From Myxococcaceae bacterium (GTDB taxonomy: Bacteria > Myxococcota > Myxococcia > Myxococcales > Myxococcaceae): 64,000 nt of DNA. Positions 6,579 through 15,670 of the stretch are shown here, piece after piece; positions within the stretch are counted from its first letter, which is position 1, and each line of letters opens with the position of its first letter. Location: assembly GCA_016793095.1 (NCBI GenBank), contig JAEUJQ010000001.1, forward strand, positions 248,001 through 312,000, in the 5' to 3' direction. The translations under genes and the position numbers were made by a program. The notes below the pieces were generated by a model, which saw only the letters and a list, made by a program, of their open reading frames with translations, did not search any database and was not told the origin of the DNA.

Positions 6579-8888
6579 CTACGCCAGCAGCCGTTCGAGC
6601 AGGGCCTCCGCGCCGGGGCTACCTTCGCGCACATCGAGCAGGCGCGCCTGGTAGTCGAGGCCCTCGGCTGCGAGCAGCGCGCACAGGCGCGAGACGAGCA
6701 GGTGCCCACCGGCCTTCGGGGTCTCCGGCATCAACACGACGAAGACGCCGCCGCCGAGGTGCCCGATGACGTCGGGCGATCGAAGCACCTTGCGCGCCAG
6801 CGCCGCGGAGGAGGCCAGCCTGGCGTTCGGGCTGCGCGGCTTGAGGACCCCCACCGTGAGGGACCGGCCGTAGCGCACGCTGCGCGACAGCTCCTGATCG
6901 AGCCGGTTCACCAACCCGAGCTGATCGAACAGCCCGGTCTCGGCGTCGACCCCCACCGCCGACACCTTGCCGGCGCTGCGCTTCATGGTGTCACCGACGC
7001 GGGTGAGCAGCTGGCTGAGGGCGAACGGCTTGGTGAGGATGTCGACGTGCCCGAGGTCGAGGGCTCGCAGCTTCTCCGAGATGTCCGGGTTCCCGGAGAT
7101 GAGGAGCACCGGAATGCCGGCGGTGGCGGGCGTCTGCTGCAGCTCCCGCAGCGCGTCGAGGCCGTCGCGGTTGGGCATGAAGACGTCCATCACGACGAGA
7201 TCGGGTGAGAGCGCCTTCGCCTTGGCGACCGCCTCGTTGCCGTCGCGCGCGAGCTCGACGCGGTAGTGGCCCGAGAGCCCCATGGTGCAGACGCGTGCGA
7301 AGACCGGGTCATCCTCCGCCAGCAACACCATCGGGACTCCCGGCTTCGCCACCGGCTTCCGCACCGTCTTCGCCTGCCGAATCGGCAGGGTGAACGAGAA
7401 CCGCGCGCCGCCCTCGGCCGGCGCCTCGGCCCAGATCTCGCCGCCATGCCGCTCGACGTAGTCGCGACAGATCGACAGCCCGAGGCCGGTCGACCGATCG
7501 AAGGCCAGCAGCAATGCGTTGGGGTCGCGCACGATGCCGTCGTCGCTCACCTCGACGAGCGCCACGTCTCCGTCTGGCCGTGGCTTCAGCTTCGCGCGCA
7601 CGACCACCGACCGCGCCTCGTGCGCGTGCTTGAGGGAGTTGGTGATGAGGTTCTGCAGCACCTGGCGGATCTTCTGCTCGTCACCCAACACGTCGAGGCT
7701 CATCGGCGCCTCGACCCGCAGCCCCACGCCACGCTCTCGCGCGAGGATCTGCAGATCGTTCACGGCCTCCTGACAGGTCTCGGCGACGTCCATCGCCTTG
7801 CTGAAGAGCACGATGCGGCCGTCATCTCCGCGGCTCGTCTCGAGGAGCGACTCGACGAGCTCGAGCATCTTCCGGCCCGAGCGCTGGATGGCCTCCGCCG
7901 ACGGCTTGAGCGATCTCGGGAGCGAGGCGTCGGTGAGGAGCAGGTGCGCGTGCCCGAGCTGCACGTTCAACGGAGCGCGGAGATCGTGGCTCAGCACCGC
8001 GAGCAGCTCGTTCTTCCGGCGATCGAGCGCCTGCAGCCGCTGGTTGGCTTCGTGCAGCTCCTTGAAGCGCTCGAGGTAGGCGGTCTCGAGCGACGAGCGG
8101 GTCCGGCTGCTCGACTGCTCCACGGCGGCGCGCTCGGCAGCGTTCCCCAGGGCCACGCAGATCGCCGCGAGAAAGTCGCGCTCCTCCTGCTCGAGCGGGG
8201 CCACGCGCTTGAGCGTCAGCGCCGCGAAGGCCGGAGGCTCTCCAGGCACGGGGTACACCCACGACCCGTCGCCCCCCGCCACCTCGCGCGTCTCGAGCGC
8301 CTTGCGCAGCGTCGGCGAGACCGCGAGCTCGACCGCGGTCCTGCCCCGTTCGTCAACCAGGAAGGCCTTGCGCGGCCCCTCTCCCTCGAGCTGCAGCACG
8401 CGCACCTCGTCGCAGCCCAGCGCGGCCCTCAGCCGGGGCGCGACCAGCTCAGCCATCTTCGACGGGGGCGCTCGATCGTTCCCCGCCCGGGTGACGTCGA
8501 GGAGCAGCTCGAGCCGGCGCCGCACCAGCTCGTCACGATCAGCCACGCGCCGGGCCCGGATGCCGGCCACGAGCTGGCTGGCGACCTCGTCCACCGAGCG
8601 CGCGACGATGTCCACGTCGAGCTTCTCGAGCGACCTCGCAGACACCCGCGTGCCGTCGAGCACCAGCGGCACGCCGCGGGCCGGGCCGTGCTTGCGGAGG
8701 GCGTTCACCGCGGCCCCGACCGACTTCACCGGCAGGGAGATGACGATCGCGTCAGGGCGCCGCCTGTCCACCGCCTCGAGGGCCTCCGCGGATCTGCTCG
8801 ACGCCTCGCACTCGAAGCCACGAGACGTGAGCCCCTCGGCCAGCCCGGGGGTCCGCTTCCCAAGAATCAGCACGCGGCCCGAAGACAC
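6579..8888 (-). CDS. Hybrid sensor histidine kinase with receiver and degenerate GGDEF-like C-terminus
   Basis: This is a soluble-looking hybrid kinase of about 769 residues. In order it has an N-terminal receiver-like domain without a clear phospho-Asp (1-115), a GAF-like domain (about 135-265) and a coiled coil. Then come HisKA with the phospho-His in AVLSHDLRAPLN and an HATPase domain with N box NLITNSLKHA and G2-type GLGLSICRDYVERHGGE. Last are a receiver with phospho-Asp in VMDVFMPNRDG and a domain that resembles GGDEF but carries HLGGGVFVVLMPET in place of the GGDEF loop. The expected DxGxG (G1) box is altered to SDDGIVRDP. I chose GTG 8886-8888 over an upstream ATG at 8939, because the latter would add residues lying in the divergent promoter region. 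No membrane helix is seen. Confidence 0.85.
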   Translation of the reverse strand: MSSGRVLILGKRTPGLAEGLTSRGFECEASSRSAEALEAVDRRRPDAIVISLPVKSVGAAVNALRKHGPARGVPLVLDGTRVSARSLEKLDVDIVARSVDEVASQLVAGIRARRVADRDELVRRRLELLLDVTRAGNDRAPPSKMAELVAPRLRAALGCDEVRVLQLEGEGPRKAFLVDERGRTAVELAVSPTLRKALETREVAGGDGSWVYPVPGEPPAFAALTLKRVAPLEQEERDFLAAICVALGNAAERAAVEQSSSRTRSSLETAYLERFKELHEANQRLQALDRRKNELLAVLSHDLRAPLNVQLGHAHLLLTDASLPRSLKPSAEAIQRSGRKMLELVESLLETSRGDDGRIVLFSKAMDVAETCQEAVNDLQILARERGVGLRVEAPMSLDVLGDEQKIRQVLQNLITNSLKHAHEARSVVVRAKLKPRPDGDVALVEVSDDGIVRDPNALLLAFDRSTGLGLSICRDYVERHGGEIWAEAPAEGGARFSFTLPIRQAKTVRKPVAKPGVPMVLLAEDDPVFARVCTMGLSGHYRVELARDGNEAVAKAKALSPDLVVMDVFMPNRDGLDALRELQQTPATAGIPVLLISGNPDISEKLRALDLGHVDILTKPFALSQLLTRVGDTMKRSAGKVSAVGVDAETGLFDQLGLVNRLDQELSRSVRYGRSLTVGVLKPRSPNARLASSAALARKVLRSPDVIGHLGGGVFVVLMPETPKAGGHLLVSRLCALLAAEGLDYQARLLDVREGSPGAEALLERLLA

Positions 8889-8948
8889 GCTCGCAGTGTA
8901 ACAAGAGCGCAGGTAGAGTCCGCCGCGGCCGTCACCCACACCGGACCC

Positions 8949-11189
8949 ATGCGACGCACATCACTCCTCTTCGGACTCCTGCTGGCTTCCCTCTCCCTGG
9001 CCCAGACGGGTGATGAGTGGAGCAGCCCCTTCTCCCAACCTGCCGCGACGCCAGCGAAGCCAGCCACGTCGCCCGCGACGCCAGCGGAGCCCGAGCCTCC
9101 GAAGAAGACGACGCCCGCGCCTGCGGCCACGCCGAGCCCCCCGAGCGCGACGCCGAGCGCGACGCCGGCGCCCGCGCCGAAGCCAGGCTCGAGCCGGCTG
9201 AGCGATGACGACGCGGCGATGCAGCCGAAGGCCGACGCGAAGGCCCGCGTCGAAGATCGCATGAAGGCGGCCACCGGGAAGGCCGACCCGAAGAGCGACA
9301 AGGACGAGGGCCTGCCGGTCGTCTCGAAGAAGGAGTCGTTCCTCGCGGGCACCGAGCCGCACAGCCCCTCGACGTGGATCACCAGCCTCGACACGCCGGG
9401 CAACGCGCGCGTCACGCTGGGTCAGGTCACCATCGGCACGCCGTATCTCCCATCTGCGCGCCTCGGGCCGAAGGGGCTCGTCCGCGTCGGCTTCCTGGGT
9501 GAGTACCTGAACCAGGTCGACTTCCCCGTCCGCAACGCCCAGAACATCCGCTCGGGCATCACCTTCGCCGCCAGCTTCCAGCCGTTCAGCTGGGGTGAGG
9601 TGTACGTCGGGTACGCGGCGGCCGCGAACACCAACAACCGCACCTCCCCCAACCTGATCCAGGCGCTCGGCGATCTCACGCTGGGCGTGAAGGCGTCGAA
9701 CGAATGGGTGAAGGGCCTGCACGCGGGCGTGGACGTGCGGCTGCTCACCTTCTCGGGCGTCGGCAACCAGAGCATCGATCGGTTCGCGGTCGGCTTCCGG
9801 CCGACGGTGCTGGTCGCCTACGACGTGCGCAGCCTGTCCCCGAAGGTGCCGGTCATCGCCAACATGGGCATCGGCTTCACCCTCGACTCGACCGTGAACC
9901 TCGTCACCCAGCGGCTGAACGCCTCCGAGGAGTTCGCGCTCGGAATCAACCGCTACCACCGCTTCAACTTCGGCGTGTCCGTCGAGGTGCCCCTGCCCAT
10001 CGTCACCCCGTACCTCGAGTACAACCTCGCGGCGCCGCTCGGTGTGCCGAGCGGGCTGCTCACCGGCCCTGACGGCGCGACGGTGCCGGTTGGTGCGGCC
10101 ATGCCCCAGACGCTCGGGCTGGGACTGAAGGTCACCGCCGTGAAGGATCTCACCGTCGTCACCGGCGTGAACCTCGGCCTCACCCGCAACGTCGGCCTGG
10201 GCGTACCGGCGACGCCGCCCTGGAACTTCTTCGTCGGCGCCAGCTTCGCGATCGATCCGTTCCAGCGCGGCGAGACGAAGACCGTCGAGATCGTCCGCGA
10301 GCGCAAGGTGGAGAAGAAGGTCGAGGTCGCGAAGGCGCGCGTCGAGGGCACCGTCCTCAACGCGGCGACGAAGGCCCCCGTCGCGGGCGCGATCGTCTCG
10401 GTCCCTGGCGTGCTCCCTGCGGCCACCGACGAGAAGGGCCGCTTTACGACGCTCGAGATCGCCGACGCGAAGACGAAGGTGAACGTCACGCGTGACGGCT
10501 TCAAGCCCGGCTCCCAGGACGTGACGCTCGAGGCAGGGAAGACGGCGAAGGTCGAGATCGCTCTCGAGGAGGAGATCAAGAAGGGCACGTTCGAGGTCGC
10601 CGCGACCAGCAAGGGCAAGCCGGTGAAGGCCACCGTCACCCTGCGTGGAGAATCCGAAGCGGGCGTCGAGCTCACCGACGGCCCGAAGGATCTCGAGGTC
10701 ACCGCCGGCACCTTCTCCGCGTCGGTGACCGCCGAGGGCTATCTCTCTCAGACCCGCGAGGTGCAGATCCCGGCCGGAGGCCGCATGCCGCTCGCCTTCG
10801 AGCTGGCGCCCGCCCCGAAGAAGATGCTCGTCATCTTCAAGGGCGACAAGATCGAGATCCTGCAGCAGGTGCACTTCGCCACGGGCAAGGCGACGATCCT
10901 CCCTGACTCCTTCCCGCTGCTGCAGCAGGTGGTCGACGCGATCGTCCGCAACAACGTCAAGCGGGTCTCCGTCGAGGGCCACACCGACAACAAGGGCATC
11001 AAGACGGCGAACCAGACCCTGTCGGAGGATCGCGCACGGAGTGTGCGGGACTACCTCATCTCACAGGGGGTGGAGGCGAAGCGACTCGAGGCAGTGGGCT
11101 ATGGTGACACCAAGCCGATCGCTCCCAACCTGACGGCGCGGGGCCGAGAGCTGAACCGCCGCGTCGAGTTCATCGTGCTGGAGAAGTAA
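8949..11189 (+). CDS. OmpA-family outer-membrane protein with carboxypeptidase-regulatory-like domain
   Basis: This 746-residue protein starts at ATG 8949 with signal peptide MRRTSLLFGLLLASLSLAQ. A Pro/Ala/Thr-rich linker (about 30-85) is followed by a region rich in amphipathic beta strands (about 150-430) that looks like an outer-membrane barrel. Next are a segment KTVEIVRERKVEKKVEVAKA, a carboxypeptidase-regulatory-like fold (RVEGTVLNAATKAPVAGAIV) and a second Ig-like repeat. The C-terminal OmpA/peptidoglycan-binding domain (about 625-746) carries VEGHTDNKGIKTANQTLSEDRA and NRRVEF. It probably anchors the outer membrane to the cell wall. The open frame runs far upstream into the kinase antisense, but the signal peptide fixes the start. 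The next gene begins at the base after its TAA. Confidence 0.9.
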   Translation: MRRTSLLFGLLLASLSLAQTGDEWSSPFSQPAATPAKPATSPATPAEPEPPKKTTPAPAATPSPPSATPSATPAPAPKPGSSRLSDDDAAMQPKADAKARVEDRMKAATGKADPKSDKDEGLPVVSKKESFLAGTEPHSPSTWITSLDTPGNARVTLGQVTIGTPYLPSARLGPKGLVRVGFLGEYLNQVDFPVRNAQNIRSGITFAASFQPFSWGEVYVGYAAAANTNNRTSPNLIQALGDLTLGVKASNEWVKGLHAGVDVRLLTFSGVGNQSIDRFAVGFRPTVLVAYDVRSLSPKVPVIANMGIGFTLDSTVNLVTQRLNASEEFALGINRYHRFNFGVSVEVPLPIVTPYLEYNLAAPLGVPSGLLTGPDGATVPVGAAMPQTLGLGLKVTAVKDLTVVTGVNLGLTRNVGLGVPATPPWNFFVGASFAIDPFQRGETKTVEIVRERKVEKKVEVAKARVEGTVLNAATKAPVAGAIVSVPGVLPAATDEKGRFTTLEIADAKTKVNVTRDGFKPGSQDVTLEAGKTAKVEIALEEEIKKGTFEVAATSKGKPVKATVTLRGESEAGVELTDGPKDLEVTAGTFSASVTAEGYLSQTREVQIPAGGRMPLAFELAPAPKKMLVIFKGDKIEILQQVHFATGKATILPDSFPLLQQVVDAIVRNNVKRVSVEGHTDNKGIKTANQTLSEDRARSVRDYLISQGVEAKRLEAVGYGDTKPIAPNLTARGRELNRRVEFIVLEK

Positions 11190-12875
11190 ATGCGCCGACT
11201 GTTGAGCGGAGTCGTGGTGGTGGTGGCCCTCGTGTGCACCGCCTGTCCGGACCCCAACCCGGTCCCCCCGACTCCGCCGGCGCCGCCGCGCGCCTTCCTC
11301 ACCCTGCCCGCCACCACCGTCGTCGCGCCCAGCGTGAAGGGCTCGGTGACGACGATGGGGTGCAAGAAGGTGGGGCAGGTGCAGATCCTCGAGAGCGGCA
11401 ACTTCATCATGGACGCGAAGTACTCGGGCGAGCCGACGAACTTCGAGATCCTGCCCGCCCTCTTCAACCCGCTCTTCCCCGTGCGCGGCTTCTCCACCCG
11501 CCTGTCCCTCTCGGCGAAGGTGGTGTGCGAAGACGTCAACACCCTGCCAGACGGCGGCTTCACGATTCGTGAGGGCCTCTCGCAGCCGCTGAGCCTCACC
11601 TTCCTGCCGGTCGAGAGCGTGCGGACGCTCGGCGGCCAGCAGACTCTGCCTGACACCTTCGTCGCGGAGGGCGGCGTCGCCGGGCAGCCCACCACCTTCA
11701 TCGGCTGCGCGGGCACCAACACCGGCGCGAACGCGTTGATCCGCATCGACACCACCGGCCGCGTCGTCGCGCAGAACACGTCACTTCCCTTCCCGTGCGA
11801 CTACTCGTCGACCATCACCGACCGCAACTCCGTGTCCGGGACCCGCTGGCTGTGGGTGCCGCAGGCCGGCGCCTTCTCGTTCGACGGAGACCTCAACATC
11901 CGCTCGACCTTCACCGGCGAGATCAGCCGCCTGAGCGTCTCGCCGATCGAGGGCGACGCGCTCATCACGCTCGAGGATCCCTCGGCGGCGACCAAGGCCC
12001 AGGTGATCAGGCTGCGGGCGCGGCAGATGATGGGTCAGGACTCCAGGGTGTGGAGCACGCTCAAGGGGCCCCTCGACACGGGCTTTCCTGGCCAGTTCAA
12101 CGCCGATCCCGTCGTCGACGTCGGCTCGCGCCGCGTCTACACCTCGTCATGGCAGAAGGCGCTGCAGTCCACGACGGGGCTCATCGCGGTCCTCGTCTAC
12201 AGCTACGACACGGGTGATCTGGTGAACGCCCCGCCCCCCGCGATCCTCACCTTCAGCTTCCCGAACGTCCTCAACCGGCCCATCGTGCCGAACGGCGCCT
12301 TCAAGGAGGACGGCACCGTCTATTACGCCCCCCTCATCAGCATCGACAACGCAGGCAACGTCTCGACCACCACGCTCGCCTGCGCGACCAACACCTCAGG
12401 CTGCCAGGGCGCGGCCCGACGCTGGACAGGCCCCACGTGGCGCGGAGAGCTCACGACCATCGTCCCCTTCTCGCGCGGCAACTTCGTCGCGGTGGTGGGC
12501 CCGTTCGCGACCTACTTCATCGGCACCTCTGACGGCCTGGTGAAGAACCTCGGCGGCGTCGAGCCGCTGCGGCCGACCGGCAGCCTCATCACCGTCGGCG
12601 TCACGCCCGGCAAGGGCACCGACTTCTACCTGCTGAACGCGCCGGTCCCCTCGGGCATGAACCCGACCTTCCCGACGGAGATCATCGCGACCGACCACCC
12701 GGCCTCGGGGGAGCTGTGGAACCTGTCGATCGCCGGCGGCGGGCAGCCAGCCGACTCGATCTTCATCGCCGTGGATGACAACGGCCAGCCGTGGATGCGT
12801 GTCGGACCCGATCAGGTGCGCCCGCTCGGCAACATGCAGTACCGCGACAGGCGCGGGGCGACCACGCCCCCCTGA
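11190..12875 (+). CDS. Probable lipoprotein, family not recognised
   Basis: This is a 561-residue protein whose ATG abuts the TAA of the OmpA-like gene, so the two are surely co-translated. The N-terminus MRRLLSGVVVVVALVCTAC is a secretion signal. A lipid-attachable Cys19 is plausible, although the lipobox (CTAC) is imperfect. A proline-rich stretch follows (PNPVPPTPPAPPRAF). The body is rich in short beta strands and in Gly, Asn and Thr, for example SFDGDLNIRSTFTGEISRL. This could be a propeller-like fold, but no conserved motif is visible. Several Cys pairs (CAGT, CATNTSGC) suggest disulfides in an exported protein. Its partner may be the OmpA-like protein in the outer membrane. Confidence 0.8.
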   Translation: MRRLLSGVVVVVALVCTACPDPNPVPPTPPAPPRAFLTLPATTVVAPSVKGSVTTMGCKKVGQVQILESGNFIMDAKYSGEPTNFEILPALFNPLFPVRGFSTRLSLSAKVVCEDVNTLPDGGFTIREGLSQPLSLTFLPVESVRTLGGQQTLPDTFVAEGGVAGQPTTFIGCAGTNTGANALIRIDTTGRVVAQNTSLPFPCDYSSTITDRNSVSGTRWLWVPQAGAFSFDGDLNIRSTFTGEISRLSVSPIEGDALITLEDPSAATKAQVIRLRARQMMGQDSRVWSTLKGPLDTGFPGQFNADPVVDVGSRRVYTSSWQKALQSTTGLIAVLVYSYDTGDLVNAPPPAILTFSFPNVLNRPIVPNGAFKEDGTVYYAPLISIDNAGNVSTTTLACATNTSGCQGAARRWTGPTWRGELTTIVPFSRGNFVAVVGPFATYFIGTSDGLVKNLGGVEPLRPTGSLITVGVTPGKGTDFYLLNAPVPSGMNPTFPTEIIATDHPASGELWNLSIAGGGQPADSIFIAVDDNGQPWMRVGPDQVRPLGNMQYRDRRGATTPP

Positions 12876-13211
12876 GCCAGCGCTCGACCAGTCCGTCGCC
12901 CGGGCGCTGGGCAAAGCCACTCGTTGAACTTCTGCGCCGGACGCCCGAACGAGGTGCTGAAGCGCTCCGGCCCCCGGCTCGACCGCGTTGGTGCTGTGCG
13001 CCTCGACCGCGATGGCTGTGCGCCTCGACCGCGATGGTTGTGCGTCTCGACCGCGCTGGCTGTGCGTCTCGACCGCGATGGCGCTGCGCTCTCGGCCGCG
13101 ATGGCTGTGCGCCTCGCCCGCGATGGCGCTGCGCACTCGACCGCGATGGTGCTGCGCGTGCGGACGGCCGGCCCGTAGGAGCGCGGTGCCGTCGCCCTCG
13201 ACCCATCGGCC
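12876..13211. other. Intergenic region between convergent genes
   Basis: This 336-base stretch separates the probable lipoprotein gene (plus) from tlyA (minus). It contains the 22/23-bp repeat block and about 100 bases of unremarkable GC-rich flank to the left. I see no RNA gene, no clear intrinsic terminator with a T-run and no convincing small coding sequence. Open frames that cross it consist of repeat-encoded Arg/His/Ala-rich sequence. Confidence 0.7.
12978..13157. repeat. Degenerate 22/23-bp direct-repeat block (about eight units)
   Basis: Eight copies of a unit with core CTCGACCGCGATGG begin at 12978, 13002, 13024, 13046, 13068, 13091, 13113 and 13136, with spacings of 24, 22, 22, 22, 23, 22 and 23. 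Copies differ by single bases, such as CTCGGCCGCG and CTCGCCCGCG. The period is not a multiple of three and the reading frame drifts, so it is unlikely to encode a repeated peptide. All three frames stay open only because the unit lacks stop codons. It fills the space between two convergent genes. There is no unique spacer between copies, so it is not a CRISPR array. Its function is unknown. Confidence 0.85.
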
Positions 13212-13946
13212 TCACGGCCGCGTCGCGACGAGGAGCGCCTCGACGTTTCCCGCCGGCCCCGGCACCGGGCAGTCCATCGTGCCCACGAGCGCCAGCCCCT
13301 GCGACACCACGAATCCGCTGATGCGATCGATGGCGGCCTGGCGCGCCACCGGATCACGCACCACCCCGCCCTTCTCGATCTGCGCCGGGCCCACCTCGAA
13401 CTGCGGCTTCACCAGGGCGATCAGCACACCGCCGCGCTCCAGCTTCGGCAGCACGCCCGGCAGCACCAGGGTGAGCGAGATGAAGCTGACGTCGATGACG
13501 ATCACGCGCACCGGCTCTGGCAGATCGGCGTCGGTGAGGTGCCGCGCGTTGACGCGCTCGCGGCTCACCACCCGTGCATCGGTGCGCAGCTTCTCGTGCA
13601 GCTGGCCATACCCGACGTCGATGGCGTGCACGCGCGTGGCCCCGCGCTGCAGCAGGCAATCGGTGAAGCCACCCGTGCTGGCCCCGATGTCGGCGCAGAT
13701 CGCGCCCGCGACGTCGAGCTCGAAGCGCTCCAGGGCGGCCTCGAGCTTCAGGCCGCCGCGCGAGACGTAGGGCAACACCTCGCCTTTCAACCGCAGCTCG
13801 GCCCCGACGCTGACGCGGGTGCCGGGCTTGTCGACGCGCTGATCGTCCACCACGACCTGGCCCGCGAGGATCAGGGCCTGCGCGCGCGCGCGGCTCTCGG
13901 CGAGCCCCCTCTCGACGACCAGCACGTCCAGGCGCTCCTTCTTCAT
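13212..13946 (-). CDS. tlyA: TlyA-family rRNA 2'-O-methyltransferase / hemolysin-like protein
   Basis: This 244-residue protein has an N-terminal S4 RNA-binding domain, MKKERLDVLVVERGLAESRA to about residue 65. An FtsJ/RrmJ-type methyltransferase fold follows, with the SAM-binding motif CADIGASTGGFTDCLLQRGA, the segment VIVIDVSFISLTLVLP, and LVKPQFEVG. The YVSRGGLKLEAAL segment joining the domains is diagnostic for TlyA. Family members methylate ribosomal RNA 2'-hydroxyls; in mycobacteria they modify 16S and 23S rRNA. The start ATG overlaps the dxs stop as ATGA, and the xse-ispA-dxs-tlyA order is common in bacteria. Longer upstream frames lie inside dxs and are shadows. Confidence 0.93.
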   Translation of the reverse strand: MKKERLDVLVVERGLAESRARAQALILAGQVVVDDQRVDKPGTRVSVGAELRLKGEVLPYVSRGGLKLEAALERFELDVAGAICADIGASTGGFTDCLLQRGATRVHAIDVGYGQLHEKLRTDARVVSRERVNARHLTDADLPEPVRVIVIDVSFISLTLVLPGVLPKLERGGVLIALVKPQFEVGPAQIEKGGVVRDPVARQAAIDRISGFVVSQGLALVGTMDCPVPGPAGNVEALLVATRP

Positions 13947-15670
13947 GGCCGCCGCTCCAGCAGCTCGCGGGCGGCGCGCTCGATGCCGTCTGACGACAGG
14001 CCCAGCTCGCGGCGCTGCGCGTTGGCCTCGCCATGGCGCACGATCCGATGTGCCGGCAGGGCCACCTGCGCGACGAGCGGCGCGCAGCCGACACGCGCCA
14101 GGCCTTCCAGCACCGCGTCGAACAGGCCGCCGCGCGGCATCACCTCCTCGATCACGAGCAGGCGGCCCCGCGCTGCCTCGCGGAGCGGGCCCTCGTCGAG
14201 TTCGCAGAGCTCGCCGACGTCGAGCACGCTCCACGGCCGCCCCTCGCAGGCCTCCAGCGCCTGCAGCCCGGTGACGCCCGAGGTCACGCAGGTGAGCTCG
14301 CCACCCTCCACCCTGCGCAGCCAGCGCGTCGCAGGAGCCGGCACGATCGACGGCGGTCGCGGCCCCGTCACCACGCCGCGGGGGAACCGCACCGCCGAGG
14401 GCCCCCGCCTCGCCAGCGCCGCGTCGAGCAGCGTGCCGAGATCGTCGAGGAAGACTGGCGAGGTGAGCGACAGGCCTGGCAGCGGTCGAAGGAGCGAGAC
14501 GTCGAAGACGCCCTGGTGCGTGGCGCCGTCGGCCCCGACGAGGCCCGCCCGATCGACGGCGAACACCACGGGGAGCCCCGGCAACACGACGTCGTGGACG
14601 ATCTGATCGTACGCCCGCTGAAGGAAGGTCGAGTACAGGCAGACGATCGGCCGCGCGCCGCTCTTCGCCAGCCCTGCGGCGAAGGTGACTGCGTGCTGCT
14701 CGGCGATGCCGACGTCGAACACCCTCGCCGGGAAACGCGCCTGGAGCCCGCCCAGCGAGCTGCCCTCGATCATCGCGGGCGTCACCACGACGAGGGATGG
14801 ATCACGCGCGAGCCGCTCCTCGAGCAGGGCCGCGAAGGCGTCAGACCAGGTCGCGCGCCCAGGCCGCGCGCGCACGAGCTTTCCGTCGCGCAGCTCCCAC
14901 GGCCCCATCGCGTGCCCGCGGGTTCGTCCGTCGGCCTCGGCGGGCGCGAAGCCCCTGCCCTTCTCGGTGCGCGCGTGGATCACCACCGCCCTGGCGCAGT
15001 CCTTCGCTTGCCGGAGCACCGCCACCAACGCGCCCACGTCGTGGCCATCGACAGGGCCGACGTAGCAGAAGCCCATCGCCTCGAAGAAGCGGCGCGCGTC
15101 GCTGCGCAGCAGCCTGGCCACCGCGCCGACGTTGCGTGAGATGCTCATGCCGTTGTCGTTCACCACCACGATGAGTGGACGAGACGCGACCGCCGCCTGG
15201 TTCAGGCCCTCGAAGGCCTCTCCGCCGGTCAGGGCTCCGTCGCCGATCACGGCCACCACCCGGCCAGGCGCGCCGGTCACCACGAGGCCCTCGAGCAGGC
15301 CGACGGCCGCCGAGATCGCCGTGCTCGAGTGGCCCGCACCGAACGCGTCGTGCTCGCTCTCGGTGGGGTCGAGGAACGGTGCGAGCCCGCCCGCCTGCCG
15401 CAGCGTGCCGAGCTGCTCACGCCGGCCCGTCAGCAGCTTGTGGGCGTACGCCTGGTGGCCGACGTCGAAGACGAGGCGATCGATCGGGGAGCGAAAGACG
15501 CGGTGCAGGGCGACGATGAGCTCGACGGCGCCGAGCGAGGCGCCCAGGTGTCCGCCCACGCGGCTGCAGACCGAGATGATCTCTTCTCGCAGCGCGGCGC
15601 AGAGCGCTGGCAGCTCGTCGTCGCCCAGCGCCCGGACCGCGGCTGGGGAGTCGAGGCCCTGCAGCGTCAC
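13943..15670 (-). CDS. dxs: 1-deoxy-D-xylulose-5-phosphate synthase
   Basis: DXS condenses pyruvate and glyceraldehyde-3-phosphate with thiamine diphosphate, the first step of the MEP isoprenoid pathway. The protein shows GGHLGASLGAVEL (catalytic-region His41), FDVGHQAYAHKLLTGR, and the TPP/Mg motif from GDGALTGGEA (GDG at 143-145) to NDNGMSIS. It also has VGPVDGHD, the catalytic-Glu segment FDVGIAEQHAVTFAAG, and GLVGADGATHQGVFD. At 575 residues it is shorter than the usual 620-640. The difference lies mainly in the linker after NDNGMSISRNVG, where VGAVARLLRSDARRFFEAMG is much shorter than usual. The start overlaps the ispA stop by four bases, and ispA makes the next-stage isoprenoid products. 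Confidence 0.95.
   Translation of the reverse strand: MTLQGLDSPAAVRALGDDELPALCAALREEIISVCSRVGGHLGASLGAVELIVALHRVFRSPIDRLVFDVGHQAYAHKLLTGRREQLGTLRQAGGLAPFLDPTESEHDAFGAGHSSTAISAAVGLLEGLVVTGAPGRVVAVIGDGALTGGEAFEGLNQAAVASRPLIVVVNDNGMSISRNVGAVARLLRSDARRFFEAMGFCYVGPVDGHDVGALVAVLRQAKDCARAVVIHARTEKGRGFAPAEADGRTRGHAMGPWELRDGKLVRARPGRATWSDAFAALLEERLARDPSLVVVTPAMIEGSSLGGLQARFPARVFDVGIAEQHAVTFAAGLAKSGARPIVCLYSTFLQRAYDQIVHDVVLPGLPVVFAVDRAGLVGADGATHQGVFDVSLLRPLPGLSLTSPVFLDDLGTLLDAALARRGPSAVRFPRGVVTGPRPPSIVPAPATRWLRRVEGGELTCVTSGVTGLQALEACEGRPWSVLDVGELCELDEGPLREAARGRLLVIEEVMPRGGLFDAVLEGLARVGCAPLVAQVALPAHRIVRHGEANAQRRELGLSSDGIERAARELLERRP

Noticed and set aside
7266-8948. Upstream extension of the OmpA-like gene
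   Set aside because: The frame continues into antisense of the histidine kinase. The signal peptide at ATG 8949 defines the true start.
12978-13157. CRISPR array
   Set aside because: The copies are contiguous with no unique spacers, and no cas genes lie nearby.
12396-13770. Repeat-encoded open frames on both strands over the 22/23-bp block
   Set aside because: They arise because the unit lacks stop codons; the period is not a multiple of three and the frames drift between copies.
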